Shown: positions 53,133 through 62,897 of the stretch, in pieces
How positions within the stretch are numbered: position 1 is the stretch's first letter
Layout of the letters: every line of letters starts with the position of its first letter
DNA from: Rhodobacteraceae bacterium HTCC2150
GTDB taxonomy: Bacteria > Pseudomonadota > Alphaproteobacteria > Rhodobacterales > Rhodobacteraceae
Assembly: GCA_000169395.1 (NCBI GenBank)
Contig: AAXZ01000001.1
Location: forward strand, 124,001-188,000
Direction of reading: 5' to 3'
Length of the DNA stretch: 64,000 bases
Program-made: the position numbers and the translations under genes
The notes under the pieces: generated by a model
Told to the model about the DNA's origin: nothing
Seen by the model: only the letters and a program-made list of their open reading frames with translations
Database searches by the model: none

Positions 53133-54032
53133 CTATGCCGCCGCTCCTGCTTTTTCCCTTTCACCCTGAAACCCATTCAAGAAATCCGCCGCGCGCTGCG
53201 CATGCGCTGCCGCACTGAAGATCGCACGCTTGTCGTTCTGGAGAACCTTGAGCCAGCTCTGAATATAAGCCGCATGATCGGTGCCGGGTTCCGGCGTCAA
53301 TGCCAAATCAGCACAAAGAAACGCCGCGCCAAGCTCCGCAACCAGTTCCTCGCGTGCATAGCCTTCATCACCCCATTTCTTCCGCCCAAATTCGCGGTCA
53401 AGACGGCTCTTGTGCTTCGTCCAATGGGTCAGCTCATGCGCCAAAGTTGCATAATAGACTTCAGGGCTGCGGAAGCTCTCAAAAAACGGCATCTGCACAT
53501 GATCGCTGCCGCCACTGTAAAAGGCGCGGTTTCCGCCGTAGCGAACATCTGCGCCAGTATTGGCAAAAAAGCCGTCCGCATGATCAATCCGCAAAACAGG
53601 ATCAATGACCTTTGGTGGCTCGGCATAGTAGTGATCGGGCAAGCCCTCGATCTGCTCGACGTTGAACACTGAATACCCTTTCATGAAGGGGATTTTGCGT
53701 TCTTGCTCGCCGCCGTCGCTGGTTTCTTCGGTCTTTGTGATGGTGTTGGCATACACGACCAGATTGCCGCGCTCACCCTTTTTGACGTGGGCATCAAACT
53801 CTTTGGCCTGCTTGAAGGTCATCCAGTAGGGCGAAGCATAGCCGCCTTCCATCGCCGCGCCCCACAGCATCAAAATGTTGATTCCGCTATAAGGCAAACC
53901 GTTATGACGAAGCGGCTTGATGATCCGCCCATCTGTGTTTGCAGAGCTCCAAGGCTTCAGCCATGTGAGCTCGCCTTGCTCCAAATCTGCAATAATCTTG
54001 TCAGTGACTTTCTGATAAATGTCTTTTTTCAT
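53133..54032 (-). CDS. ardC: ArdC-family antirestriction protein (zincin-like)
   Basis: The 299-residue protein has an N-terminal ssDNA-binding DUF1738-type region (LTWLKPWSS, then LPYSGINILMLWGAA) and a C-terminal zinc-peptidase-like fold. The latter shows HELTHW (His199, Glu200, His203) and a downstream glutamate in EELVAELGAAFL (Glu233). ArdC proteins protect incoming plasmid DNA from host restriction in the recipient during conjugation. Its presence next to the mobilization genes supports a mobile origin for this region. Confidence 0.92.
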   Translation of the reverse strand: MKKDIYQKVTDKIIADLEQGELTWLKPWSSANTDGRIIKPLRHNGLPYSGINILMLWGAAMEGGYASPYWMTFKQAKEFDAHVKKGERGNLVVYANTITKTEETSDGGEQERKIPFMKGYSVFNVEQIEGLPDHYYAEPPKVIDPVLRIDHADGFFANTGADVRYGGNRAFYSGGSDHVQMPFFESFRSPEVYYATLAHELTHWTKHKSRLDREFGRKKWGDEGYAREELVAELGAAFLCADLALTPEPGTDHAAYIQSWLKVLQNDKRAIFSAAAHAQRAADFLNGFQGEREKAGAAA

Positions 54033-54437
54033 TGGCTTTTCCTTTCCTAGATAGCCGGTTGCGCATGCAACTGGACTAGGCCCGCGCCAATGAGCGGGGG
54101 GTGGCGGTCAAGACCCGCACGGCGTGAGGGGGATCACCCGCCCTGCACAAGCGACGAAGGAGTGCGGAAGGACGGGGATACACGCTGTGCGCGCCCCAAA
54201 GGGCGTTCAGGTCTTGATGGCCTGGGGGCCGCAGGCCCCACTTTAATGGACGAGAAAAGTCAGCCAATTATGGCTGGCAAGTCTAGCGCAAAGGATGGAT
54301 GCCTATTGGCCGAGACTACAGGCTCGGTTCACGACAGCCTGACCCGTAAGGTTGCGCCATTCCCTTTCCCACAAAGAAAGGATCAATCATTCACGCTCTT
54401 AATAGCTTTCGCCTTTCGAATGGGGCAATATCGACGC
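54033..54437. other. GC-rich leader region upstream of ardC
   Basis: The interval between the ardC start and the GIY-YIG start is locally GC-rich, with short stems such as GGGGCC-GCA-GGCCCC near 54226-54240. The plus-strand frame running through it (from 54090) gives Arg/Gly-rich sequence unlike the family and is probably not translated. Antirestriction genes often have structured leaders; this one is unproven. Confidence 0.4.
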
Positions 54438-55247
54438 ATGCCTATTTTGCTTCAAGACATCTGGCCGATTGAGAACCTCGGCGAGTACAAAATCCACTTC
54501 GCTCGCTGGAATCAGGATAGCCAACCGTTGGAGGTGTTCGCGCGGGACCGCCGCGAATGGCAGGCGTGGCAAGAATACAGACCTGGCCGTGATGACTTTA
54601 ACCGCCCGCTCATCTTCTCGCTCATTCAGTTTTACCATGAGCAGGACACTTGGCTGTTCGGCGGCGTATACCGCGTCCTTGAGCGCCATGCCGATAGATA
54701 CGAAGTAGAGCTGACCGAAATCGGGACTAACATGATCGGTCGCCTAAAGCTCTTCTATCCTTACCGCGACCGCACCACTCGCGCCGTGATGGAACGCCAC
54801 CATGCTACATTCGAAGTTCGCGAAATCCTAAGCGAGCCGTATTCAGGGCGTACCTTCCCAGGGTTTGACGATGTCGATTTATCATTTGAGGAACTGGAAA
54901 CGCTAATACGTAACGAGCGGCCTGACTGGCGCGCAGCGATGGAAAACATCAAAGGCGTCTACCTTATTACTGACATCCATACTGGAAGGCGCTATGTCGG
55001 CTCTGCGTATGCCGATCTAGGCATCTGGTCGCGATGGCGTCAGTATATTGAGACCGGACACGGTGCAAATGTAGAACTGACTCGTCTCGTACAAGAAGAA
55101 GGCCTAGCATATTGCCGCGAGCATTTCCGTTTCGCACTTCTGGAGCAACGTACCGCGCGAACACCTGATGATATTGTGATCGCCCGCGAGACCTTCTGGA
55201 AACGTGTGCTGCTCACTCGCGGCGAGCAAGGAATGAACAGGAATTAA
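54438..55247 (+). CDS. GIY-YIG nuclease family protein
   Basis: I start at ATG 54438 (MPILLQDIWPIENLGEYKIH), which fits related proteins, although ATG 54420 is also possible and neither has a clear ribosome binding site. The 269-residue protein has an N-terminal domain of unknown function (about 1-165) that may read DNA or protein. A C-terminal GIY-YIG nuclease follows, with GVYLITD (173-179), RRYVGSAY (184-191), the following arginines and the metal-binding Glu251 in ARETFWKR. It is convergent with the AAA ATPase gene, 18 bp apart, at the edge of the restriction island, so a role in defence or element maintenance is likely. Confidence 0.85.
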   Translation: MPILLQDIWPIENLGEYKIHFARWNQDSQPLEVFARDRREWQAWQEYRPGRDDFNRPLIFSLIQFYHEQDTWLFGGVYRVLERHADRYEVELTEIGTNMIGRLKLFYPYRDRTTRAVMERHHATFEVREILSEPYSGRTFPGFDDVDLSFEELETLIRNERPDWRAAMENIKGVYLITDIHTGRRYVGSAYADLGIWSRWRQYIETGHGANVELTRLVQEEGLAYCREHFRFALLEQRTARTPDDIVIARETFWKRVLLTRGEQGMNRN

Positions 55248-55265
55248 TTCAGACGTCCGGTAGGC

Positions 55266-57878
55266 TTACTTTATCTTCTTCTGACGCTCGGTTACCGTTG
55301 AAAGCCAAGTTTCAAGCGCTGCCAACTCTTGTTCAATTATCTCTGGAGTCGGTGCAGCTGGATTAATTGAATCGGAGGCTTTGTGAAGCAGTTCGGAGCA
55401 TTGTCCGTAGTGTTGGCGCATCGCCAGTGCATCAAGTTCAGTGATAGCAGAAAGCTTGGCGAAACCTTTAGTGTTAACTTTGCTAGAGAAAGTACGAAGC
55501 ACCGGCGAGACGGCATCCTCGACAGCAGTTTCCCAAGTTTGGCGCAAGCTATCAATCAGACCTCTCGCAGTTATCAACCAATCGATGCCATCGGGATCAT
55601 TTTCGTATTGAATTTGGCACTTAGACAGATGGTTCCGAATTTTTGTAAGGCGCGAAGATGCGTCTTGAGCTTTGTCGGGCGCTTCATTTCGACAATGGCC
55701 GGGTGTCTTGTTCCGTTTTTGGATGTGCCGGAGAGCGACTTCTGTTTTAAGAGACGGATCTTCAACTTGTCGGCATGCATTTCGCAGCATGTAAAGAAAT
55801 GGCAAGTCATGTGTAAACACGATCACTTGCCTATTTCGGCCCTCTTCAGCCAGCCGCGTTGCAATTGCTTCACGGTGGAGGTGATCGAGAGAAGAAACCG
55901 GATCATCAAAGATAATACCTGATCCGCTGTCATTCGTCGCAAGTTCAGCCATGAAACCAGCTAAGGCAACGCACCGGTACTCGCCCTCGCTCAGAATATC
56001 TCCGGCGTTGTCAGATTTACTTTCAATTAGGCTAACACGAAACCTAGATACTCCATGTTGAGAACGGGCCTGCTCGAGCTCGATCTCCAGACCTGCAAGA
56101 TGCAGGTTATCAATTTCCTTTGAAAACCGACCTCTCAGACGATCCGTTATCAAAGCTTCCGACAAAGCGGTATTTTTCTGAGTGATTGCGTTTGGGCGGG
56201 TATCCTTGAGCGCGTCTTCAATATTTGACACGGCCTTGCGACGACCGATCTCAGCCACTACATCGTCTTTCACCCCACCCAACAACTGTCGGTCGTGCAA
56301 CTCAAGTAATTCGCTACGCAGAGCTTTCCGCTCTTCGCTCTCTTCATCTGACAGCAGCGCTAGCGCCCGCTTTTCAAGAGCATCGATGGCACCTTGAAGA
56401 CCTACTTGGGTAAACTCAGGCAATTCGTGGTCAGTTTCGCCATTGTTTCGAAGCAACGCGCGCATGCGCCAGGATAGCTTCAGAACCAACAGCCTAAGGG
56501 CTGATGCAAGTTCTGATTTACCCATTTCGTCGGCCAGAAATCGTCTTTCGTTGGAGAAATCAGCCATCAGAATTTTGCTGCGTACAATCTTGCTGCGGAC
56601 GTCGTGGAGTGCTTGCCGCGCCGTGTCTTCATCCTTTTGGGTTCGATCTTGAACGAAAGCTTCGAACCTATCGAGGCGCGCCGCAGCGTCCTGACCCAGT
56701 TCTTGTTGGCAAAGAACGCAATTTGCGTCTGGACTTGAAACGGGAAAATTTTGCTCTGGAAAAGCCTCCTCGATGGAATATGCGCGAGCAGCCTCCCAAA
56801 GTATTCGCCAACTTTTGGAACCGACCCCATCAAGCGGTTCCTCGCGCGAAAGATTCTGTGATGCGAGACTCGCTGCCTCACTTTTGGAGTCTAGGTCGGA
56901 TGCACTGGCTTTGAGCCTTTCGGCACTCGCTTCGGAAACTGCCTCGGATAGCGCCCGCAACTTGTCCTGAAAGGTTTGTAAACGTGCCTTTTGCGCACGA
57001 AGCCTGCGCGCCGTTGCCTTCGGGTCTTGTGAAAAATCCGAATTCAACTCGGCTAACCGCTGTTTGTCCTTCTCGGATAGGTTCGCCAACGTCTCGACGG
57101 CCTCTTTCTTGGTGTCTTCACCAAGGCCGTTAATAAGTTGCCCGACTTGTGAGACGGGCGAAAATTTCGGACTGGAGATGCTCTGCGGCGTTTGCGATTT
57201 TATTGTTGAAACCTCGCCATCAAGCGTATCTTTCACGGCCTTGCAAGCAACAACAAGCCTCTCCAGTAAATTCATCGGGTATGGTGTGTAGGCAAGATCA
57301 TTGGTTTCTTCGACATGCACGTTGGCTGTACGAGAATCAAAGACACTTACTTCGGAGAGGAGCGGGTCAGATGCTGCGCCTATGGTCCATTCCGCTTTTT
57401 GCGATTGGCCCCCAGAGTGAAATTCCAACTCGGCGCGCTGTGGTCCGTTTGGTGTTTCGTAGATATTATATAGAATACTGTCGTCCTTGCCCTTCACCTT
57501 TCGCGCGCGGCAGGCGTTTTTCAAGATGCGCACATAGCCAGATTTTCCAGCGCCGTTATCGCCGTAAAGGATTGTGACGCCCTTAGGAATAAATGTCAGT
57601 GACTGGTTTTCTGCCAGCGCATTTACATTCTGAACATTGCGCAAGCTCTTTAGGGCAATGGTCGGAGCGCCCGCCTTCTGAGCAGTAACATCTGCCGCAG
57701 TGAGTGATTGATGTGAAAGGCTAGGGTCTTTGCAAATTGCAGCTAGTTCTTCGATATCATCGTCGGCAAGTGTCCCATCTTGGGAAACAAGTCGTCGCAA
57801 CGCGTCGCGCTGCCATACTGGACGGTCTGAGGACCACTCCAGTATTTCACGCATAGCTTCTGCTTCAGTCTGAATCAT
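55266..57878 (-). CDS. Rad50/RloC-like AAA ATPase with zinc hook
   Basis: The 870-residue SMC-like protein has Walker A ILYGDNGAGKSG (106-113) and a long helical middle. At its apex is a CVLC zinc hook (387-390), followed by the ABC signature-like LSEGEYRCVALAGF (629-642), Walker B IIFDDPVSSLDH (655-660) and a helical C-terminal domain. This layout matches RecF/Rad50-type defence ATPases such as RloC, which clamp DNA and activate an effector. I could not confirm an RloC anticodon-nuclease motif in the C-terminal 200 residues. The gene starts 10 bp after the Res-like stop and is last in the restriction operon, so it probably works with that system. Confidence 0.85.
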   Translation of the reverse strand: MIQTEAEAMREILEWSSDRPVWQRDALRRLVSQDGTLADDDIEELAAICKDPSLSHQSLTAADVTAQKAGAPTIALKSLRNVQNVNALAENQSLTFIPKGVTILYGDNGAGKSGYVRILKNACRARKVKGKDDSILYNIYETPNGPQRAELEFHSGGQSQKAEWTIGAASDPLLSEVSVFDSRTANVHVEETNDLAYTPYPMNLLERLVVACKAVKDTLDGEVSTIKSQTPQSISSPKFSPVSQVGQLINGLGEDTKKEAVETLANLSEKDKQRLAELNSDFSQDPKATARRLRAQKARLQTFQDKLRALSEAVSEASAERLKASASDLDSKSEAASLASQNLSREEPLDGVGSKSWRILWEAARAYSIEEAFPEQNFPVSSPDANCVLCQQELGQDAAARLDRFEAFVQDRTQKDEDTARQALHDVRSKIVRSKILMADFSNERRFLADEMGKSELASALRLLVLKLSWRMRALLRNNGETDHELPEFTQVGLQGAIDALEKRALALLSDEESEERKALRSELLELHDRQLLGGVKDDVVAEIGRRKAVSNIEDALKDTRPNAITQKNTALSEALITDRLRGRFSKEIDNLHLAGLEIELEQARSQHGVSRFRVSLIESKSDNAGDILSEGEYRCVALAGFMAELATNDSGSGIIFDDPVSSLDHLHREAIATRLAEEGRNRQVIVFTHDLPFLYMLRNACRQVEDPSLKTEVALRHIQKRNKTPGHCRNEAPDKAQDASSRLTKIRNHLSKCQIQYENDPDGIDWLITARGLIDSLRQTWETAVEDAVSPVLRTFSSKVNTKGFAKLSAITELDALAMRQHYGQCSELLHKASDSINPAAPTPEIIEQELAALETWLSTVTERQKKIK

Positions 57879-57888
57879 TTTCGCGAAC

Positions 57889-60882
57889 TCAGGATTGGGT
57901 TTCTTTCATCAAATCATCGACGCTTGTCGCATGGATATACCGCGGCGGGTTTTCACCTTCCGCAAGAACTGCAAAGTGCTGCTTGCCGCATGCAATTTTT
58001 GCGCCTTCTTTGTGACGAAGGTCATCCCACCAACCGCTACCCTTCGTTTCTACAACGAAATAAAGCTTCTCTTGGCCTTCATCTTCGACCAACACGGCCC
58101 AATCAGGGTTATATGTGCCAAGCGGTGTTGGTACTTTGAACCAGCCTGGAAGCTTGGCATAAACTTTGACAGCCTCGTTGGTTTCCATTTCTTCGGCAAA
58201 TCGCTTTTCGACACCGGCAGAGTCGTACACCACATGCTCATAGACTGATTTTGTGGCCTTAAGTGTATTCTTCAAATAACCGGTGAGCTCTTCCTGTTTG
58301 AAGAGCTCCTGTGCGTAATAGTAATCATCCCCAACGCGCTGGTATTTGATACCATCCACCAAAGCGAGGCGCTTAGTTCTATTGATTGCTTCTTTTGCTA
58401 GATCGATAAATTCCTGCGGGTTCTTTTTAAAATCAGGAAGGCGACGGCTTCCACTCAAAATTTTAACCAAACTTCTGCGCGTCAATTGTGTCTTATCTTG
58501 AAGGTCGGTCAAAAGGTCAGGCAGCTCGATATCGGACTCATTGATCGACGTGAAGCCAGAACTGGATGTTTCACTGGCCTCAACTCCACCCTTTCCAATT
58601 GCGATGTCGGCGACGCGAAACTGCGCACGTGTCTTCGTGATACTGGGGCCATCTGTAATCGCACGCGCGCAATCGTCGATAAGTTTAGTATTGTCAAATT
58701 CGACCCGATAAGTCGTTTTATGTTTGATCCGATCCCATAGAGCCTTGAAGCCCTCGCTTTCGATAATGGCCTCACGGGTGCGGATCGTAATACGTTCGTC
58801 TGCATTTTTGATCTCAAGCTTGCCTGCTAACTTGCGCAAGATTTCTTTAACGCCGTCTTGCTGTTCGCTGAACTCTTCAGGCAACTCAAGTTTATCGTCT
58901 TTCAAGGCAGTACGAAGCGTGTCCGTTACCTTACCTCGTGCATCCAGAAGGCCTTTGTCTTTCAGAAAATTCCAGACATCCTCTGACTTCTCAACGCCCA
59001 GAGGGATCGTGGTGCCGTCCTCGGCAGTTACCTCAAGGTATGCAAATTGGTGTTTCTCGACCACGCCAAAGCGGATACCGGTATCGTCCTCGATCTCTTT
59101 TTGAAGTTTCTCCGCAAACTGCTCGTAGCTTTCAGTAGCAATCACAGTAAGTGTATTTACATCGAAACCTCGTAATCGCTGACCGTCTTGATTGACGCAT
59201 AGTCGAAGGCCACGGCCAATAGTCTGGCGGCGTTCGCGTTCGGTGCCCATATCTCGCAAGGCGCATATCTGGAAGACATTCGGGTTGTCCCAGCCTTCTT
59301 TAAGAGCGGAGTGAGAGAATATGAACTTCAGCTTGGAGTCGAAGCTGAGCAACTTCTCCTTGTCCTTCATGATCAAGCTATATGCGCGTTCGGCGTTGTC
59401 ACGGTTTGACTGGTTGTTATCAGCTGTTTCCGTCCAACCGCCTTTCTTGTCGATGGAGAAGTAACCGTTATGTACTTCATCAGCCTCGACATCGAGATCG
59501 ACTTTCTCGAAGAGTGTCTGGTAGGCAGGTTGCTTCGCAAGCCTCCGGTACTCTTCCTCGAACATCAGAGCATACTTGCCCTTCACGATGTTTACGTCCT
59601 CGTCATAGCTGCGGTAAAATTCCACGCTGTCGATAAAGAACAGGCTTAATACCTTCACCTCACGTTTCTGCGCAGCAAAGCGCATTTCCTTGTCCAAATG
59701 TTCCTTTATCGTACGCCGGATCATGAGGCGCTTAAGGCTATCTTTGTCCACCCCACCAACTTCATCGCCTGGTCCAAGCTCGGCCTCGCCACCGGGCATG
59801 CTCAAATCCATCGACTGGTTATCCTTACCGACAGTGATCGTTCCGATACGAAAGTTCTCGTAGAGTTCGCGGCCAGTTTCCTGTTCCAGATCATCACCGT
59901 CTTCGACCGTGAAGATTTGGCGCTTTACGTTGCCGCCGCTCATCGCATCTGCTTCGATCTTGGCCGTGATCGATCCACGTACATTTTGCGTAGATACCAA
60001 CTTCACATATGGTTTGTTGTGACCTCCCTCGACTCCGAGCGACGCAACCTCAATCTGTTTGACCAATTCACGTTCATAAGCATCCACGGCGTCCAGGCGG
60101 TAAACCATGTTGTGCTTGTCCACATGTGTTGCCGAATAGCGTAGCGTGCAAAGCGGGTTCATCGCCTCCAGCGCTTCCTTACCGCGTCCAGTCATACCGC
60201 CGTCCACACTTTGCGGCTCGTCAACGATGATGATCGGGTTTGTGGCGCGCACAAGATCGATGGGTTTTTCACCGCCGGTCTTTTCGCTCTCTTTGTAGAG
60301 GTTGTTCACGTCCTTCTTGTTGATCGCCCCAACGGTGACGACCATGATCTGGACATTCGGGCTGGTGGCAAAATTGCGCACGGTGCCGGGCTTGCCTGAA
60401 TCGTATTGGAAATATTCGTAGCCTTTGGCCATCGGGTAGAGGTTTTCGAAGTGCTCGCGGGTGACCTGAAGGGTCTTGTATGTCCCTTCTTTGATCGCGA
60501 CGGATGGAACGACGATCACGAACTTGGTGAAGCCGTATCGCTTGTTCAATTCAAAAATCGTGCGCAAGTACACATAAGTCTTGCCGGTGCCCGTTTCCAT
60601 CTCGACGGTGAAGTCACCGCTGGTCAGAGACTCTGAGGGGCGAAGGCCTCCGCGCAACTGAACGGCGCGCATGTTTTCAAGAATTTCATCGTCTAGCAGC
60701 TCTAACTTATTGCCGATCCCAAGTGCGCTTTCAGTTATCCCGAAAGAGCCCTGCGCAGCATCGCCAGAGCGATGCGTCACGGTAAACTCCGTGCGGTTGA
60801 TTTCCTGACCTTTGAACAGGTCCACAACCGATTCAATAGCAGCGTGCTGGTAGTCCAGGTTGTCTTCAAAATGCAGTTTCAT
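57889..60882 (-). CDS. Type III-like restriction endonuclease (Res) helicase
   Basis: The 997-residue protein combines an SF2 helicase with a C-terminal nuclease. Walker A is METGTGKTYVYLRT (98-102), motif II reads IIIVDEPQSVDGG (DEPQ in place of the common DEAD/DEAH), and motif VI is RRQTIGRGLRLCV. A PD-(D/E)xK nuclease lies at the end as NPDWAVLVEDEG then LYFVVETKG. Type III Res subunits translocate along DNA from unmethylated sites and cut with a Mod partner. The gene follows the Mod gene by 16 bp with a GGAAG site, the order and length expected of a mod-res operon. Confidence 0.9.
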   Translation of the reverse strand: MKLHFEDNLDYQHAAIESVVDLFKGQEINRTEFTVTHRSGDAAQGSFGITESALGIGNKLELLDDEILENMRAVQLRGGLRPSESLTSGDFTVEMETGTGKTYVYLRTIFELNKRYGFTKFVIVVPSVAIKEGTYKTLQVTREHFENLYPMAKGYEYFQYDSGKPGTVRNFATSPNVQIMVVTVGAINKKDVNNLYKESEKTGGEKPIDLVRATNPIIIVDEPQSVDGGMTGRGKEALEAMNPLCTLRYSATHVDKHNMVYRLDAVDAYERELVKQIEVASLGVEGGHNKPYVKLVSTQNVRGSITAKIEADAMSGGNVKRQIFTVEDGDDLEQETGRELYENFRIGTITVGKDNQSMDLSMPGGEAELGPGDEVGGVDKDSLKRLMIRRTIKEHLDKEMRFAAQKREVKVLSLFFIDSVEFYRSYDEDVNIVKGKYALMFEEEYRRLAKQPAYQTLFEKVDLDVEADEVHNGYFSIDKKGGWTETADNNQSNRDNAERAYSLIMKDKEKLLSFDSKLKFIFSHSALKEGWDNPNVFQICALRDMGTERERRQTIGRGLRLCVNQDGQRLRGFDVNTLTVIATESYEQFAEKLQKEIEDDTGIRFGVVEKHQFAYLEVTAEDGTTIPLGVEKSEDVWNFLKDKGLLDARGKVTDTLRTALKDDKLELPEEFSEQQDGVKEILRKLAGKLEIKNADERITIRTREAIIESEGFKALWDRIKHKTTYRVEFDNTKLIDDCARAITDGPSITKTRAQFRVADIAIGKGGVEASETSSSGFTSINESDIELPDLLTDLQDKTQLTRRSLVKILSGSRRLPDFKKNPQEFIDLAKEAINRTKRLALVDGIKYQRVGDDYYYAQELFKQEELTGYLKNTLKATKSVYEHVVYDSAGVEKRFAEEMETNEAVKVYAKLPGWFKVPTPLGTYNPDWAVLVEDEGQEKLYFVVETKGSGWWDDLRHKEGAKIACGKQHFAVLAEGENPPRYIHATSVDDLMKETQS

Positions 60883-60898
60883 GTGTCAGCTTCCATCT

Positions 60899-62887
60899 CT
60901 AAAGGCTGCGCACATGAGCAATGCCGTTCTGTTCCAGAATGGCCGTCATGTTCGTTTTGGCGATATCGTCAGCAAAGGCACTGTCTCGGAAGACGACTTG
61001 TGTGTCCGCCGCTGGTTCCAGTTCCTTGTGCCAATCTGAGATACCTTTTCCGATGGTTTCAATTTCACACTTGTCGATGGCTTCGCCCAAACAAGCGAAG
61101 AGCACGCCAAAGCCAATGGAGTAAACTGTCTTGCCCGCGATTTCCTTCTCTTCGATAGGCACAGTCAGATCGACGCCGCGCTTGAGCAGGAGTTCGTAAA
61201 GCACGTCTTGCTCACTTCGACCCTCGACAAGGTGTTCAGCATGATCAAGCAAACTCTGTTCAAGGTCTGAGAAATCGGGGTTCCACTCTCGGATGTTGCT
61301 GCTATCCAGTTTGAAAAACTTGAACCCAATATCGCCACCGTAATCTGCTTGTTCAGCAAGAATAGCTTGACCAGACTTGCGCAAACGGTCCGCAGCAATC
61401 TGTGAAATCGTCCGATAGCCAGCCTTGTAAGCCGGTGCTTTGCTATCCAATTCCTCTGGAAGTTGAATGCCAATAAATTTTCGGCCTCTTGGATTTTCGC
61501 GTTCCACCTCAAAGAGAGCTTGTCCAAGCGTTCCAGACCCAAAAAAGAAGTCCAAAACAATGTCATCTTTTTTTGTTCCGTAGTAGATGCACCGTTTAAG
61601 AAGTTCGACTGACTTTGGATACTCAAGGGACGTGCCGGGAATAAGCGCCTTTAAAGCTCGGCTACCCGCATCACTTGAAAATTCACCCCCCATCCAAATG
61701 GACTTTGGCAAAGAACCAGTAGAGGATGTATCGTCAAATTCATCCTCGTCGAGGTCCTCCTCGCCTTCAATTGGCGTTGGGCCTGCTGCGTCGAGATAGA
61801 TGCGGTAAGAGACGTTCCATTTATCACTTTTCTTTACGTATTTGGCTTCTAAGATATCTAGGTTTTCTTTTGTCTTGTCTTTTCCCCATCGCCACCGCCC
61901 ATCAACACCACCGCTCTTTAACGGCGTTATCTCGACATCAGCCTCAGAACCTCTCTCAAATGAAAGCACTTTTGTTTTCTCATTGTAAAACAGCGGAAAC
62001 CACATTCTAGGCCGGTCGCTTCGATTGTCAGGCCCTCCGCGCTTGCGCAGGTCTCTAAGTTTGTACTTTCTTCCATTCTCGTCAGTTAATTTATATTCAG
62101 CCCGCTGTGCCTCTGTCAGTGGAAGTCCTGCTGTCTCAAACTCATTCTTCCGAAAAACTAGAACATATTCGTGAGCCATCGCTACGTTAGTCTTGTCGTT
62201 CCGGCCTTTGTAGTTGGTAACGACCGAGAATTGAGCCACAAAATTCTCTGAACCGAAAATCTGTTCACAAATCTGGCGGAGATTGCAGCACTCTTTCTCG
62301 TCTATGCTGATCATAATGACGCCATCTTGGCTCAATAAAGTTTTTGCTGCGAACAAACGCGGATACATCATATTCAACCAGTTTGTATGGAAGCGACCAG
62401 AACTCTCAGTATTGGAGGTAACTGAAAGACCTTCCTCGTTTTTTTGCCCTGTGTATTGAAGATAGGTATCAAGATTGTCTTGATACTTGTCCGGATAGAT
62501 GAATTCTTTTCCTGTATTGTACGGTGGGTCGATGTAGATCATCTTTACCTTCCCAGCATAGCTCTTCTGCAACAATTTCAGAGCCTCAAGGTTGTCACCC
62601 TCAATAAAAAGATTCTGTGTTTTTTTCCAATCGACGCTATCTTCGGGACATGGGCGTAAGGTTCCTGTGGAAGGCGTCAACGCAATCTGGCGAGCCCTCT
62701 TCTTTCCATGCCAATTAAGACCATACTTTTCCTCGCCATCCGCGACCTCGTCGCCTAGCAACTGACGCAGAGCCTCGAAGTCGATCCCATCTTCGCTTAA
62801 GGCGTCCGGCAGAATGGCCTTCAGCGCTTCGATGTTCTCATCAACAATGCTCAGGCTTTCGCCGTCTTCTTTTTTCAATGCGTCCAT
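60899..62887 (-). CDS. Type III-like DNA methyltransferase (Mod)
   Basis: I start at ATG 62887, whose GAGGA site overlaps the stop of the preceding gene, giving 662 residues; the longer form from 62932 would overlap that gene by 35 bp. The protein has the beta-class N6-adenine motif IV MIYIDPPYNTGKEF early in the chain. AdoMet motif I comes late as DIVLDFFFGSGTLGQALFE, and target-recognition sequence lies between them. It should methylate one strand of an asymmetric site to protect self DNA and direct the Res partner. An acidic loop (EGEEDLDEDEFDD) interrupts the recognition region and may be lineage-specific. Confidence 0.9.
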   Translation of the reverse strand: MDALKKEDGESLSIVDENIEALKAILPDALSEDGIDFEALRQLLGDEVADGEEKYGLNWHGKKRARQIALTPSTGTLRPCPEDSVDWKKTQNLFIEGDNLEALKLLQKSYAGKVKMIYIDPPYNTGKEFIYPDKYQDNLDTYLQYTGQKNEEGLSVTSNTESSGRFHTNWLNMMYPRLFAAKTLLSQDGVIMISIDEKECCNLRQICEQIFGSENFVAQFSVVTNYKGRNDKTNVAMAHEYVLVFRKNEFETAGLPLTEAQRAEYKLTDENGRKYKLRDLRKRGGPDNRSDRPRMWFPLFYNEKTKVLSFERGSEADVEITPLKSGGVDGRWRWGKDKTKENLDILEAKYVKKSDKWNVSYRIYLDAAGPTPIEGEEDLDEDEFDDTSSTGSLPKSIWMGGEFSSDAGSRALKALIPGTSLEYPKSVELLKRCIYYGTKKDDIVLDFFFGSGTLGQALFEVERENPRGRKFIGIQLPEELDSKAPAYKAGYRTISQIAADRLRKSGQAILAEQADYGGDIGFKFFKLDSSNIREWNPDFSDLEQSLLDHAEHLVEGRSEQDVLYELLLKRGVDLTVPIEEKEIAGKTVYSIGFGVLFACLGEAIDKCEIETIGKGISDWHKELEPAADTQVVFRDSAFADDIAKTNMTAILEQNGIAHVRSL

Positions 62888-62897
62888 TGCTCTGTCC

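Noticed and set aside
54090-54437. Longer N-terminus for the GIY-YIG protein
   Set aside because: The added 116 residues are Arg/Gly-rich and unlike the family, and the region is GC-rich leader sequence; the start at 54438 fits better.
61165-61626. 153-codon minus-strand frame inside the Mod gene
   Set aside because: It is out of phase with the clear methyltransferase frame, which is intact; it is a shadow and not evidence of a frameshift.
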